DNA from: Flammeovirgaceae bacterium | GTDB taxonomy: Bacteria; Bacteroidota; Bacteroidia; Cytophagales; Cyclobacteriaceae | Direction: 5' to 3' | DNA length: 64,000 nt | NCBI GenBank assembly: GCA_015180985.1 | Contig: CP054185.1 | Location: 3,099,225 to 3,163,224, forward strand | Shown: positions 37,027-46,741 of the stretch, piece by piece | Position numbering within the stretch: the first letter of the stretch is position 1 | How the letters are laid out: every line of letters begins with the position of its first letter | Notes under the pieces: generated by a model | What the model saw: the letters and a program-made list of their open reading frames with translations, nothing else | Told to the model about the DNA's origin: nothing | The model's database searches: none | Position numbers and translations under genes: made by a program

Positions 37027-37056
37027 TTGCCGGCTGTTGTTTCTCTGCTAATTTTG
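37027..37056 (+). promoter_or_regulatory. Promoter of the YebC-type gene
   Basis: TTG (37027-37029), 19 nt, then TAATTTTG (37049-37056): a full match to the Bacteroidota -33/-7 pattern. The predicted start is near 37061, giving a ~17-nt leader. The overlap with a short GC hairpin (about 37022-37037) may also mark the end of the menaquinone transcript. Confidence 0.7.
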
Positions 37057-37077
37057 CCTTGCTGAATTTTAGTTATC

Positions 37078-37785
37078 ATGGGCCGGATATTTGAAAAACG
37101 AAAGCACAAAATGTTCGCGCGGTTCGACCGCATGGCGAAAGCCTTTACCCGTATTGGCAAAGACATTGCCATAGCGGTAAAACAAGGCGGGCCAAACCCC
37201 GAGTATAATCCAAAACTCAGGATGGCCATTCAAAACGCCAAAGGTGTAAACATGCCCAAGGATAAAGTAGAAGCAGCCATTAAACGGGCCAGTTCAAAAG
37301 AGGAAAAAGATTACCAGGAGATAACCTACGAAGGATATGGTCCGCACGGTGTACCTATTTTGGTGGAGTGTGCAACCGATAACCCAACACGCACTGTTGC
37401 CAACATCAGGCTCCACTTTTCGAAAAACGGTGGCAACATGGGTAACTCCGGGTCAGTAGCTTTTCTGTTTGAACGCAAAGGGGTTTTTAAATTTGATGCC
37501 GGCAAACTTAACCTGGATGAACTGGAATTAGACTTGATTGACGCAGGTGCCGATGACATTGAACGGGCCGAGGAAGAAATTACCATCTATACAAAATTTA
37601 CCGAGTTCGGACAGATGCAGAAATTTCTGGAATCACGGAACCTTGAACCGAAAAGTGCTGAGCTGCAATACATACCAACCACCACCAAAGAATTGCCCGA
37701 AGACCAGGTGGATGACGTATTGAAGTGCGTAGAAGCCCTGGAAGGTGATGACGATGTACAGAAAGTACACCACAATCTGGCATAG
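37078..37785 (+). CDS. YebC/PmpR-family protein
   Basis: A 235-residue protein of the YebC/TACO1 family. Seen: the N-terminal KRKHKMFARFDRMAKAFTRI segment, then NPKLRMAIQNAKGVNMPKDKVEAAIKRA (split across ~45-72), YEGYGPHGVPILVE (~82-95) and RTVANIRLHFSKNGGNMG (~101-118). The family includes DNA-binding regulators and factors that relieve ribosome stalling at proline stretches. Positions 2-7 read GRIFEKR rather than the usual AGHSKWAN start, the form typical of Bacteroidota. It has its own promoter. Confidence 0.93.
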   Translation: MGRIFEKRKHKMFARFDRMAKAFTRIGKDIAIAVKQGGPNPEYNPKLRMAIQNAKGVNMPKDKVEAAIKRASSKEEKDYQEITYEGYGPHGVPILVECATDNPTRTVANIRLHFSKNGGNMGNSGSVAFLFERKGVFKFDAGKLNLDELELDLIDAGADDIERAEEEITIYTKFTEFGQMQKFLESRNLEPKSAELQYIPTTTKELPEDQVDDVLKCVEALEGDDDVQKVHHNLA

Positions 37786-37805
37786 CCCTTGCATAAATAG
37801 CGGAT

Positions 37806-38513
37806 ATGTCAAACCATCTCCTACCCTACCTTTTAATGCTGCTTGGGTTGTCAGCATTGGCACAAGAATCCACCCAGGTATCGCTGCAGGTTAATGCGGG
37901 CATACCCGATAAAGAATTCAAGCGGGCTGTCGATAATTCCATTGGCGGTACCGCAGTGGGTTTTGGAGCAAACGTTCTTCTTAACCCGAAAGGCAAAAAG
38001 GGCTACTCGCCCCTTTTCCTGGGCGCTGATTTTTCATACATGACCTTCGGCCGCGACAAGATTGAAGCCACTAATGATGCGCCACCGTTTAAAACCACCT
38101 TTAATTACTACGCCATCAATGGGATAACACGGTTATTTCTATCAACAAAACAATCAGGCTTTGTACCGTTTATTGACGGCACCCTGGGTTTAAAAATTTT
38201 TAACACACGCACAAAAGTAGATAAGAATGTAAGCCATATCATCCTTGATGATAACCAACCGGTTGTAATCAACACCACCAATGATAATGGCTTGGGCCAT
38301 GGAGTAGGCCTGGGCTTTTACAACCGCCAACCGATGGAAAGTGAAGACAAAACACGTGCTTCATTTACCCTTCGGGTTATGTACCTCTGGGGCGATCCTA
38401 CTTCCTATGTTAAGCGCGGTTCGGTTAGGGTAGAAAATGGTTTTGTAACCTTCGAAGAAGGTACCACAAAAACCAACATGATTATGGTACAGTTGGGTAT
38501 ACTGATATTTTAA
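37806..38513 (+). CDS. Outer-membrane beta-barrel protein
   Basis: A 235-residue protein with a signal peptide (MSNHLLPYLLMLLGLSALAQ). The rest shows alternating strands, aromatic girdle residues and glycine turns (GVGLGFYNRQ, LRVMYLWGDP), ending in a hydrophobic strand VQLGILIF as expected for assembly by the Bam machinery. It resembles small eight- to ten-strand barrel proteins. It follows the YebC gene by 20 nt. Function unknown. Confidence 0.75.
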   Translation: MSNHLLPYLLMLLGLSALAQESTQVSLQVNAGIPDKEFKRAVDNSIGGTAVGFGANVLLNPKGKKGYSPLFLGADFSYMTFGRDKIEATNDAPPFKTTFNYYAINGITRLFLSTKQSGFVPFIDGTLGLKIFNTRTKVDKNVSHIILDDNQPVVINTTNDNGLGHGVGLGFYNRQPMESEDKTRASFTLRVMYLWGDPTSYVKRGSVRVENGFVTFEEGTTKTNMIMVQLGILIF

Positions 38514-38518
38514 GATTA

Positions 38519-40459
38519 CTATTGGACTGTTAACCGGTTATCCACCATCCTGTTCTTATATTGCTGAATTATCCCTTTAAGTTTTACCTCCATCTGCGAA
38601 ACGATTAAGGGTTGTTGTTCCTTCAAATCGGCCGACAACATTTTATCGGCTTTGAAATCATACAATGCCGTAGTTTTCTCACCATCGAAACAGAGCAGGT
38701 AATTTTCTGAAAAAAGATTGTACGTATCACGATAAACGAAAGCAAAAGGTTCTGATTGTGAAAATACATCCCTACCAAATGCTACATACGGCTTTTCATA
38801 ACCCAGGTACCCCAATACCGTTGGCATTATATCAATGTGTTGCACCAGGCTGTTTTCAACCCCGGTAAGTGAATTATCCGGCCTAAAGAAAATTACCGGT
38901 ACACTGTGCAATCCCCAAATAGTACGCGATTCCGGAAAAATAATATCCGATGAACAGTGGTCGGCCGTAATTACAAACAGGGTATTTTCATACCAGGGCA
39001 TCCTTCTTACCGTTTGGAAAAAATTACGCAGGGCATAATCGGTATATTGAATACATTTTAAAATGGGTTGTGCACCGCCTTTAAATTCTCCTTCAAACTC
39101 AACAGGTATTTTAAACGGATGATGCGAACTGACCGAAAAAAATGTTGAAATAAAAGGCTGGGGAAAAGAATTAAGTTTTTCAGCATAGAACGGCATAAAC
39201 CGATGATCCCAAATACCCCACATGCTGTCAAAATCAGCATCGTTGCCGTATTCGCTCATTCCGTAATAGTGATCAAAGCCGGCCAGGTTCATAAATGAAT
39301 TAAAGCCCATTGAGCCATTAGGGGCGCCATGAAAAAACGAAGTATGGTACCCCTTTTCTTTAAGCAAGGTGCCCAAGGCACGAATTTTATTATTTGAAAA
39401 GGGAGTGAGCACATAAGGAATATCCACAGATGGTATTCCGGCTATAATGGAGGGCAGTCCGTCAATAGACTTCCGGCCATTAGCAAAGGAATACGCAAAT
39501 GTTCTGCTGTGTTGCAGCAACGAGTCAAGAAATGGAGTATAACCCGTATAACCGGGTTTTTCAGCATTTAGCGAACCAATAAATTCCTTAGAGAAGCTTT
39601 CCAGTATAATTATTACCACATTGAACGATTTAAATTTGGTGGTATCAGCCGGCCTATGCACCGGGCTGTATATTGCCTCCACTTCCTGCTCATCGAAATA
39701 GTTAACCTTTCGAATCTTGGTTTTACCCAGGGTACGAAAAATCGCGAAAGGGGTATTAAGCACAATACTCACCTCATTGGCCTGCTGAACAAACTCACCG
39801 GCATTGCTCAGGGTTATCGGTCGCGTGCTGTGCCGGAAGCCACCCCGAACACCACCAATAAAAAGGTAAATTATAATTGGCAGGCTCAGCACACCAAAGC
39901 CATAATATGCCAGCCGGTTTTTTATCATGGGCCCGGTAACCCGTGTGCGTTGGTAAAAAGCTACCATCAGCCACACCAAGGCTATCCAAAAGAGTACCGC
40001 ATACCAGTAATCAAACAAAAAACGTATGCTCAGTGCACCCAGATTTTGTTCATTCTCAAACTGACTGAAAATATCAGCAGTGGTTCTTCGCAGCGTGAAT
40101 CGATAATAAATAAAGTCGGCTACATTGGTTGCGATAGCGATACCATTAAAAAAGAAAAAAATGACTTTCACCACCCGCTGATAACCCGTGGTAAACCGCA
40201 GGTCAATGGGTAAAATCATCAACACAATAAACAAGGCATTTACATACAGCACCGCAGTTAAATCGAACATCAGGCCTCCGTATAAGATCTTTAAAAAACC
40301 GGTTAGTGTAATGTCAGGGAAATACGCGTAGTTAAATAAGTAAAATCCTATGCGGCATATCGTATAGAGCAGCATAGCAAGGAGTAAGCGTTGCACCAGT
40401 ACCAGGTAAATGTTACCCCGCAGGGTCATGCCCTTCCAAAAAGTAATCCGGCTTATCAT
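38519..40459 (-). CDS. LTA-synthase-family membrane sulfatase/phosphotransferase
   Basis: About 646 residues from the ATG at 40459; a GTG 12 codons upstream and an ATG at 40429 are alternatives. Five membrane helices (to ~residue 215) precede an alkaline-phosphatase-like domain. Metal and nucleophile motifs: VVIIILESFSKE (~275), GRKSIDGLPSI with the probable Ser nucleophile (~330), SHHPFKIP (~438) and TADHCSSD (~488). Gram-negative members transfer phosphoglycerol or phosphoethanolamine onto envelope glycans or lipids. The acceptor here is unknown. It converges on the barrel gene with a 5-nt gap. Confidence 0.88.
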   Translation of the reverse strand: MISRITFWKGMTLRGNIYLVLVQRLLLAMLLYTICRIGFYLFNYAYFPDITLTGFLKILYGGLMFDLTAVLYVNALFIVLMILPIDLRFTTGYQRVVKVIFFFFNGIAIATNVADFIYYRFTLRRTTADIFSQFENEQNLGALSIRFLFDYWYAVLFWIALVWLMVAFYQRTRVTGPMIKNRLAYYGFGVLSLPIIIYLFIGGVRGGFRHSTRPITLSNAGEFVQQANEVSIVLNTPFAIFRTLGKTKIRKVNYFDEQEVEAIYSPVHRPADTTKFKSFNVVIIILESFSKEFIGSLNAEKPGYTGYTPFLDSLLQHSRTFAYSFANGRKSIDGLPSIIAGIPSVDIPYVLTPFSNNKIRALGTLLKEKGYHTSFFHGAPNGSMGFNSFMNLAGFDHYYGMSEYGNDADFDSMWGIWDHRFMPFYAEKLNSFPQPFISTFFSVSSHHPFKIPVEFEGEFKGGAQPILKCIQYTDYALRNFFQTVRRMPWYENTLFVITADHCSSDIIFPESRTIWGLHSVPVIFFRPDNSLTGVENSLVQHIDIMPTVLGYLGYEKPYVAFGRDVFSQSEPFAFVYRDTYNLFSENYLLCFDGEKTTALYDFKADKMLSADLKEQQPLIVSQMEVKLKGIIQQYKNRMVDNRLTVQ

Positions 40460-40567
40460 GGCGCAGCGAATTACGGAAAAATTAAAGAATTTCACTCACT
40501 AGGTTAACGCCTTAATAATCAGTTGATTATAGGGGTTAAATATTAATTATTATTTTGCTATTTAAAG

Positions 40568-40575
40568 TATCTTTT
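40568..40575 (+). promoter_or_regulatory. Imperfect -7 element 4 nt before an ATG
   Basis: TATCTTTT (consensus TAnnTTTG, last base differs) is followed by TTTA and the ATG at 40580, the same 4-nt spacing seen before three other genes in this window. Confidence 0.3.
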
Positions 40576-40579
40576 TTTA

Positions 40580-41494
40580 ATGACCCTTAAACCCAAACCT
40601 GTTGTTCTGCTTACGTTAGCCCTGATTTGTTTCAGAGCAGAATACATGCATGCACAGGAGGTCCATTCTATTGGTTTTTTTACCGGTTTAACTGTACCCT
40701 ATACATGGGATGAAGGCCTTCAAAAAGATCCGCGTTACCGCGAAAAATACAGAGTGCGCTTTGCTCCCTTTGGCTTCCATTACGGCATCGATTACCAGGG
40801 CTATGGATTTACGTTTGACCCGGCCGTTTTTAATACAGGGCAGTACTTCAACGTAGTAAATGTAGCCGGTGGAGAAGTGGGCGAGCGAAAAATAGATCTT
40901 ACCTACATACACGCTCCATTCGGTTTTAAATTGCATATGATTGACCTGGGCTTTTTTAAAGTGAGTTTTGTTGCTTCTGTTAGTGCAGCCTTTATGCTAC
41001 GCGGACAGGAAACAATAACGCATTCAGGTGCAGTTTTGAAATTTCAACCCTCGGTTATTCCAAACCTGCCACCGGATTACATACCTACATTTCCCGGATC
41101 CACAGAAATTATCAGCCCGGTAATAAGCAATCAACAATTACTTCAGGTATCTGATTACAACCGCTTTCAGGCCTACGGAGCCATTGGCTTTCGTACCGAC
41201 TGGGATGTTACCGAAACCCTGCGCTTGTCGATGGATCTGCGGGGAAGTTACGGTATACTGGAACCGCGTAACTCAGTTTACCTTGGCAGGGTAAATAATT
41301 ATGAAGCTATTTATGATTTACCCGGTTCACGAAGAGACTTACTGGTTTTGTTTACCATTGGCGCTTCGCGCATAAATGAAATCGATCCGAAAGAAAAGCG
41401 AGCCATTGTTAACAAAAGAAAAGAGCGCAAACCCAGACGAACAACCAAGTACCCCTGGCCGGGCCCGCGTAACTCCAAACTGCCTAAGAATTAG
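40580..41494 (+). CDS. Outer-membrane beta-barrel protein with basic tail
   Basis: A 304-residue protein with a signal peptide ending at MHAQ. The barrel-like part (~25-265) has repeated aromatic strands such as GFHYGIDYQGYGFTFD. The final ~40 residues are strongly basic (KRKERKPRRTTKYPWPGPR), unusual for an outer-membrane protein and possibly binding peptidoglycan or LPS. Not clearly a PorT-type protein, although similar in shape. The SDR gene begins 2 nt after its stop. Confidence 0.68.
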   Translation: MTLKPKPVVLLTLALICFRAEYMHAQEVHSIGFFTGLTVPYTWDEGLQKDPRYREKYRVRFAPFGFHYGIDYQGYGFTFDPAVFNTGQYFNVVNVAGGEVGERKIDLTYIHAPFGFKLHMIDLGFFKVSFVASVSAAFMLRGQETITHSGAVLKFQPSVIPNLPPDYIPTFPGSTEIISPVISNQQLLQVSDYNRFQAYGAIGFRTDWDVTETLRLSMDLRGSYGILEPRNSVYLGRVNNYEAIYDLPGSRRDLLVLFTIGASRINEIDPKEKRAIVNKRKERKPRRTTKYPWPGPRNSKLPKN

Positions 41495-41496
41495 TA

Positions 41497-42177
41497 ATGA
41501 CAAAGAAAACTGTATTAATAACCGGTGCCGGAGGCAATCTGGGTAAGGCTACCGTAACTTACTTTTTGAATAAGGGCTGGCGGGTAATTGCTACTGTTTC
41601 GCCTGGTAAATCGATGCCCGGTCTTGTTCACAACGATTTATATGTATATGCCATCGACCTAACGGACGAAGAGGCAGTTGCCGATTGGATACGGGTTATC
41701 CTTTCTGAATTCCGGCAAATTCATGCAGCCTTGTTGCTTGCTGGCGGTTACAAAGGAAATACTTTAGCCGATACCACAGTTGCCGACCTGAGACACATGT
41801 TTACCCTGAATGTTGAAACTGCCTGGAATGTTGCTCGTCCTGTTTTTCTTCACATGAAAAGGGGCAACTCCGGCCGGATAATTTTAATCGGAGCAAAACC
41901 TGCTATCGAGATGGATGCGGCCGGTTATTCAGTCGCTTACGCATTATCAAAAGCTCAACTAATTAAGCTAACTGAATTGATATCTGCAGAAGGAAAAAAT
42001 TCTGGTGTTGCCGGGTATTGCCTGGTTCCCTCGATTATTGATACCCCCGATAACCGGCAGGCCATGCCACATGCTGATTATAGCCTGTGGATTAAACCGG
42101 AAAAAATGGCTGAAGTAATGCTCAGGCTGTGTGATGAGCAAGTAATGGTAACAGATACCATTATTAAACTCTACTAA
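41497..42177 (+). CDS. Short-chain dehydrogenase/reductase
   Basis: A 226-residue SDR enzyme. The nucleotide-binding loop is ITGAGGNLGKAT (~7-18) and the active-site pair is YALSKAQ (Tyr ~150, Lys ~154). Ser of the catalytic triad would be expected near IILIGAKPA, where Ala/Lys replace the usual Ser-Ser, so the triad looks incomplete. Short members of this kind include atypical SDRs and dihydropteridine-reductase-like proteins. The substrate is unknown. It follows the barrel gene directly and converges on the OmpA gene. Confidence 0.82.
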   Translation: MTKKTVLITGAGGNLGKATVTYFLNKGWRVIATVSPGKSMPGLVHNDLYVYAIDLTDEEAVADWIRVILSEFRQIHAALLLAGGYKGNTLADTTVADLRHMFTLNVETAWNVARPVFLHMKRGNSGRIILIGAKPAIEMDAAGYSVAYALSKAQLIKLTELISAEGKNSGVAGYCLVPSIIDTPDNRQAMPHADYSLWIKPEKMAEVMLRLCDEQVMVTDTIIKLY

Positions 42178-42185
42178 TCACTTCT

Positions 42186-42998
42186 TTAAAAGACTTTAAA
42201 ATCAACCCTCCGGTGCTTTTGATTATCCTCCTTGGCGGTGGTGCCGGAGGCCTGTTCTTCGCCATAACCCACTACAGAAATCTGTTCATCCGGAACGCCC
42301 ATATCGTGCATCAACTTCCTGATTTTCTGAACGCGCTTTATAGACAACTGAACATTATAGGAATCAGCTCCCTGACTATCGGTATGTCCCTCAATAAGAA
42401 TATGCCTGCCCTGCAAAGCGTACTCAACGGCATACAAAAAAGGCTCCGTGTCTACCATCGAGAGTTCATCCTGGTTAAAATTGAAATACAACGGTTTCAA
42501 CTCAATGGCTTCACCCTCCTTTTTGTTTTTCAAATTCTCCATAACGTTTTTTCGTATCTCAGCATGTTTTGAAGAGGTAGGTACGGGTAACTGGTTTTCG
42601 GCTAAAACACGATCTTCAGTATTTTCCTGTTCCAACTGGGTAAGCAAATCAGTATCCTGTTGAACCTCCACGCTCTTGGTCTTTACTTCTGATTTGTTAT
42701 AAGTACGTGCGTATCCCGGTGGGTCAATTTCAGCCATTGGCTTATGCTTTACGGGCTGTCGGCTTGCCTGTACCGGCTGATTTTTCGGTTTTGCATAGCG
42801 CTTCTTTTCCAAAATATCACAGGCATCGGCATAATAATTTACTTGCGCCCGGTAACGCTCTTTATAGTATCGGGCCTTATTTCGATGAAATGCATGCTGG
42901 CCATTTGTCTCAACAAAACAAACGCTGCCGAGTATCAATATTACCACGGAAAGAAAATGACTAACCTGCCCGATTGGAACAAAATAAACTGCTTTCAT
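42186..42998 (-). CDS. OmpA-family protein
   Basis: A 270-residue protein with a signal-like hydrophobic segment (~12-32), a basic Lys/Gln-rich linker (~40-150) and a C-terminal OmpA domain (~165-270). The peptidoglycan-binding motif GHTDSQGADSYNVQLSIKR is at ~205-223, followed by the typical GYGEEQ. The linker contains KPMAEIDPPGY (~90), nearly repeated in the small protein encoded just upstream (KPMAEMDAPAAY). Both genes carry the same 22-nt upstream element. Probably an envelope anchor; no barrel domain is present. Confidence 0.85.
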   Translation of the reverse strand: MKAVYFVPIGQVSHFLSVVILILGSVCFVETNGQHAFHRNKARYYKERYRAQVNYYADACDILEKKRYAKPKNQPVQASRQPVKHKPMAEIDPPGYARTYNKSEVKTKSVEVQQDTDLLTQLEQENTEDRVLAENQLPVPTSSKHAEIRKNVMENLKNKKEGEAIELKPLYFNFNQDELSMVDTEPFLYAVEYALQGRHILIEGHTDSQGADSYNVQLSIKRVQKIRKLMHDMGVPDEQISVVGYGEEQASGTTAKEDNQKHRRVDFKVF

Positions 42999-43057
42999 AA
43001 GGATCTTTGCTTTTCATGGCAAGGTGGTGCAATGAAATGGATCTGACTTTTGATCTT

Positions 43058-43079
43058 TGCGTCAAATCCTACATCTGTA
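43058..43079 (-). promoter_or_regulatory. Shared upstream element, OmpA gene copy
   Basis: On the minus strand this begins TACAGATGTAGG, an inverted repeat TACA/TGTA around GA, and continues in similarity to the copy at 43544-43565 (19 of 22 identical). It ends 71 nt before the OmpA ATG. Candidate operator or alternative-promoter element. Confidence 0.5.
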
Positions 43080-43104
43080 AAAAGTGTGGCGTGTTTAAAT
43101 TAAC

Positions 43105-43146
43105 CGCAAATAAAAACGGCCATCCTAATGTTCAGGACAGCCGTTT
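43105..43146 (-). terminator. Terminator of the small OmpA-linker paralogue
   Basis: On the minus strand AAACGGC pairs with GCCGTTT, extended inward by TGTCCT/AGGATG (with G-T pairs) around loop GAACATT, then TTTTTATTTG. It lies 20 nt after the small gene's stop. Confidence 0.75.
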
Positions 43147-43166
43147 ATCAAACAACCCAAAAAATA

Positions 43167-43484
43167 TTAACGCTTTAATGACTTTTCATCCTTTTCCTTA
43201 CGCGCTGACATCCGGTACGCAGCAGGTGCATCCATTTCGGCCATCGGCTTGTACTTTACTTTTTTTACCGACACCCTGATGTTGTCCGTTTCATTTCGCT
43301 TTCGTGCAAGTTGCTGGCAACCGGTTTTCGACTTGATAACTTTATGCTTTGGCTCCTGTGCATTGGCCACACTCGACAGCATAATACCCAGCAAAATAAC
43401 AATGACCAGAATGACCACCTGCTTGATACGGGTTGAAATTCGGGCGTTGGCTATTTCCTTAAATTCCACATTCATCATCTCCAT
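43167..43484 (-). CDS. Small exported protein, paralogue of the OmpA linker
   Basis: A 105-residue basic protein with one hydrophobic segment (~22-42, IKQVVILVIVILLGIML) ending in VANAQ, which may be a signal peptide with a long N-region. The mature part has a Cys (KTGCQQL) and the motif KYKPMAEMDAPAAY, closely similar to HKPMAEIDPPGY in the downstream OmpA protein, with matching spacing from an upstream Cys. It lacks the OmpA domain. It has its own terminator and the shared 22-nt upstream element, so it is probably a real gene. Function unknown. Confidence 0.68.
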   Translation of the reverse strand: MEMMNVEFKEIANARISTRIKQVVILVIVILLGIMLSSVANAQEPKHKVIKSKTGCQQLARKRNETDNIRVSVKKVKYKPMAEMDAPAAYRMSARKEKDEKSLKR

Positions 43485-43794
43485 ACGGGTAAAGGAATAC
43501 AGTACAAAAGTGGGGTATTGATCTGCAACCTATCCGTCTAAACTGCCTTAAACCCTACATCTGTAGTTAATTGATGCAAGTCCCCTGCGTACTCAATTCA
43601 CCGGTAAAATCAGCCGGTTTCAGTTGATTTATTCAGTTGGAGGCACACCCAAATTCGGCTGTTTTGGTATAAAATCACATATTACTGAGCCAAAGTATCT
43701 CAGAATCAGGGTTGTTGATTCACTTCGGGTTTACCTTCTGAAAATCACAGAAATGTGTTACAGATGCGCCTGAAACTTACATGGCAAAGAGCCC
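43485..43794. other. 310-nt intergenic gap
   Basis: No credible coding frame. It holds the upstream element of the small paralogue (43544-43565) and, on the plus strand near 43758-43766, a partial copy TTACAGATG. The rest shows no tRNA or clear hairpin. Confidence 0.6.
43544..43565 (-). promoter_or_regulatory. Shared upstream element, small paralogue copy
   Basis: Second copy of the 22-nt element; it begins TACAGATGTAGG on the minus strand and ends 71 nt before the ATG at 43484, exactly as in the OmpA copy at 43058-43079. Confidence 0.5.
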
Positions 43795-44229
43795 TTATAA
43801 GTTATGAACCTTAAGGAATTCGAGCACTTCCTCACGCACATTCCAGGGCTTGTTGGTATCACTGGCCACCGTGGCAATTGACTTGAATAATTCACTTACC
43901 ACGGCAGGTTTAAAGCCAAGTTTGTCGGCATAAATGGTAGCCACTTCAAGTTCAATGTCTTCAACTACCTTATCGAGGTAAATCATGTACACCAAATGGT
44001 AAATTGCTTCAAGCCGGGTTACTTTATCATTGGGTAATGAAAAACGAATGTTGGACAAGTCAGTATTTTTTGACAGATCAACAGGCCCAACCTGTAACTG
44101 AAAACCCCATTTAAGCAGGCACCGCAGGTAGCGGCTTTCGATCAGCGGTTTATCCAGAAACAACGCCAGGATGTTGAGGTATGTATTTTTCAACGAACTT
44201 AATTGATCGGCTGTGAGTGCGGGTAACAT
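43795..44229 (-). CDS. TerB-like helical protein next to a J-domain gene
   Basis: About 144 residues from the ATG at 44229 (MLPALTADQL); an upstream start at 44292 would overlap the J-domain gene. It is all-helical. The stretch YLDKVVEDIELEVATIYADK (~90-109) with its acidic residues resembles TerB/DjlA-like domains, though weakly. It follows the J-domain/TPR gene by 34 nt in the same direction. DjlA proteins carry a TerB-like and a J domain in one chain, so this pair may be a split counterpart. No firm function. Confidence 0.6.
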   Translation of the reverse strand: MLPALTADQLSSLKNTYLNILALFLDKPLIESRYLRCLLKWGFQLQVGPVDLSKNTDLSNIRFSLPNDKVTRLEAIYHLVYMIYLDKVVEDIELEVATIYADKLGFKPAVVSELFKSIATVASDTNKPWNVREEVLEFLKVHNL

Positions 44230-44263
44230 GGTGGCTTTTGTGTCGAATTTCGGAAAAAATAGA

Positions 44264-45448
44264 TTAGCGGCAATATTGCCGCTGTAGTTCATTAATGCCC
44301 TGGGCGCCCAACTTTCTGGCTACTTGTAAATCACTACAAAGGGTGCGATACTGGCCGGCTCCGGCTTTTGAAAGTGCCCGTAATTTGTACCCTTCAGCTT
44401 TCTTTGGGCGCAGGAATACAGCCCAGTTACAATCAGTAATAGCCTCTTCGTAATTGGCCAGTATCAGGTTGGCCTTAGCCCGCGCTTCGAATAAATCATA
44501 GTAACTATCCGGAGCATCGGCCGGATTCATTACTATTTCAAATGCCTGCCCGTATTTTCTTGAAAGGCTTTCCTTAAACATTCGTTTACCCAATGTAAAA
44601 TAATCAAGGGCTTCGGCTGCATTGTTTGTATTAACCAGGTTAATGAGACCGATTTGATAAACCAGTTCGAAATTCCAGGGTTGTACATGATGCAGTTCTT
44701 TTAACGTAAGCAGGGCGCTGTCGTACTGCGCCAGGTTGTATTGGCAAATGGCAATTCTGCGTAATGTTTCAAACCGGGTAGGCATTTCATATTTCTTGAT
44801 AACCTTCAAGTGATTTAATGAAGTGCCCAGGTTACTCTCATCAAATTCTTTATCAGCTTTTTTCCGTAACTCATCCAGCAAACTATCATAGGCAATAACA
44901 AAACGATATTCAAAGGGATATTGCTTCATCAAGGTGCTAACCATTGAAAAGGCATCGTCTTCACGGCCGGAAGTGAATAAAGCATTTACCTGGTTAACCA
45001 GCAGGGTGTTTTGCCGGGCCTCTTCCTGTTGCTTCAGTGCATAGAAGTAATTTACGGTATGAATGAGGCCATAACAGAACCCAGCAATAATCAGAAATGT
45101 AAGAAAAGCAAGGCCCTGAATTTTAAAATACTCTTTGTCAAAGGTGTACCGCTTTTCGTGCGCCTGCCTCCATCGCTGGTATTGCTGATGACGGTAAGCG
45201 CGCCATTGTGTTTCGGAATAATCAGTATAGCCCTGGTATGAATTGAGGCGGGCATCATACCTTGACTTTTTAATCGGATCGGATAGGGTATGATAGGCCT
45301 CGTTTATTTGTTTAAAAAGTTCTTCGGCACGGGCATTTCCCGGATTCAAATCAGGGTGATAGTGGAATGCTAATCGCTTATAGGCCGCCCGTATTTGCGT
45401 AGAGTCGGCATTTCGCGGAATCTCTAAAAGTGTGTAGAAATCGGCCAT
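44264..45448 (-). CDS. J-domain protein with membrane helix and TPR repeats
   Basis: About 394 residues. The J domain is at ~1-66 (DFYTLLEIPR ... HYHPDLNP) with the HPD motif that stimulates DnaK ATPase. A helix-rich linker precedes a membrane segment (~103-125, GLAFLTFLIIAGFCYGLI), placing the J domain in the cytoplasm and the TPR region (~150-390) in the periplasm, or the reverse if re-entrant. There is no Gly/Phe or zinc domain, so it is not a general DnaJ. The ATG at 45448 is preferred over one three codons upstream. Likely recruits DnaK to a membrane task. Confidence 0.88.
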   Translation of the reverse strand: MADFYTLLEIPRNADSTQIRAAYKRLAFHYHPDLNPGNARAEELFKQINEAYHTLSDPIKKSRYDARLNSYQGYTDYSETQWRAYRHQQYQRWRQAHEKRYTFDKEYFKIQGLAFLTFLIIAGFCYGLIHTVNYFYALKQQEEARQNTLLVNQVNALFTSGREDDAFSMVSTLMKQYPFEYRFVIAYDSLLDELRKKADKEFDESNLGTSLNHLKVIKKYEMPTRFETLRRIAICQYNLAQYDSALLTLKELHHVQPWNFELVYQIGLINLVNTNNAAEALDYFTLGKRMFKESLSRKYGQAFEIVMNPADAPDSYYDLFEARAKANLILANYEEAITDCNWAVFLRPKKAEGYKLRALSKAGAGQYRTLCSDLQVARKLGAQGINELQRQYCR

Positions 45449-45511
45449 AAGCAGCAACCCAGTTATATAACGAAGATACAGCGATTTTTGCGCCTTATCG
45501 ACACCGGTTTT

Positions 45512-45548
45512 TTTAAATAAAAATAGGGGCGCTAGCCCCTATTTTTTT
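45512..45548 (-). terminator. Strong, probably bidirectional terminator after gapA
   Basis: AAATAGGGGC (45521-45530) pairs with GCCCCTATTT (45535-45544), loop GCTA, with T-rich tracts on both strands. It lies 23 nt after the gapA stop. Confidence 0.88.
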
Positions 45549-45567
45549 AAAAATCTGAGGTGGTGAA

Positions 45568-46581
<1,014 letters not shown>

Positions 46582-46601
46582 TTAATTGTACTTGAAGCAG
46601 G

Positions 46602-46631
46602 CAAAATTAAAGAATGACATCTGAAAACCAA
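46602..46631 (-). promoter_or_regulatory. gapA promoter
   Basis: On the minus strand TTG (46631-46629), 19 nt, then TAATTTTG (46609-46602). Identical spacing and -7 box to the YebC-gene promoter. Predicted start near 46597, leader about 31 nt. Confidence 0.72.
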
Positions 46632-46690
46632 CAGTTGGGCATCTTTAAAAATGCTTGTAATCAATAACCACCGTACTTTCATTCAGCAAC

Positions 46691-46718
46691 AAAAAAGGGC
46701 AGGCGTAGCTGCCTGCCC
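46691..46718 (-). terminator. Terminator of the rhodanese operon
   Basis: On the minus strand GGGCAGGC pairs with GCCTGCCC (8 bp, 6-nt loop), followed by TTTTTT. It lies 23 nt after the small rhodanese stop. Confidence 0.88.
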
Positions 46719-46741
46719 AACACCTAAAAGCACTTAAAAGA

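Noticed and set aside
39656-40213. Plus-strand 185-codon frame opposite the LTA-synthase-like gene
   Set aside because: Antisense to the membrane-helix region of a recognised gene, with no supporting feature.
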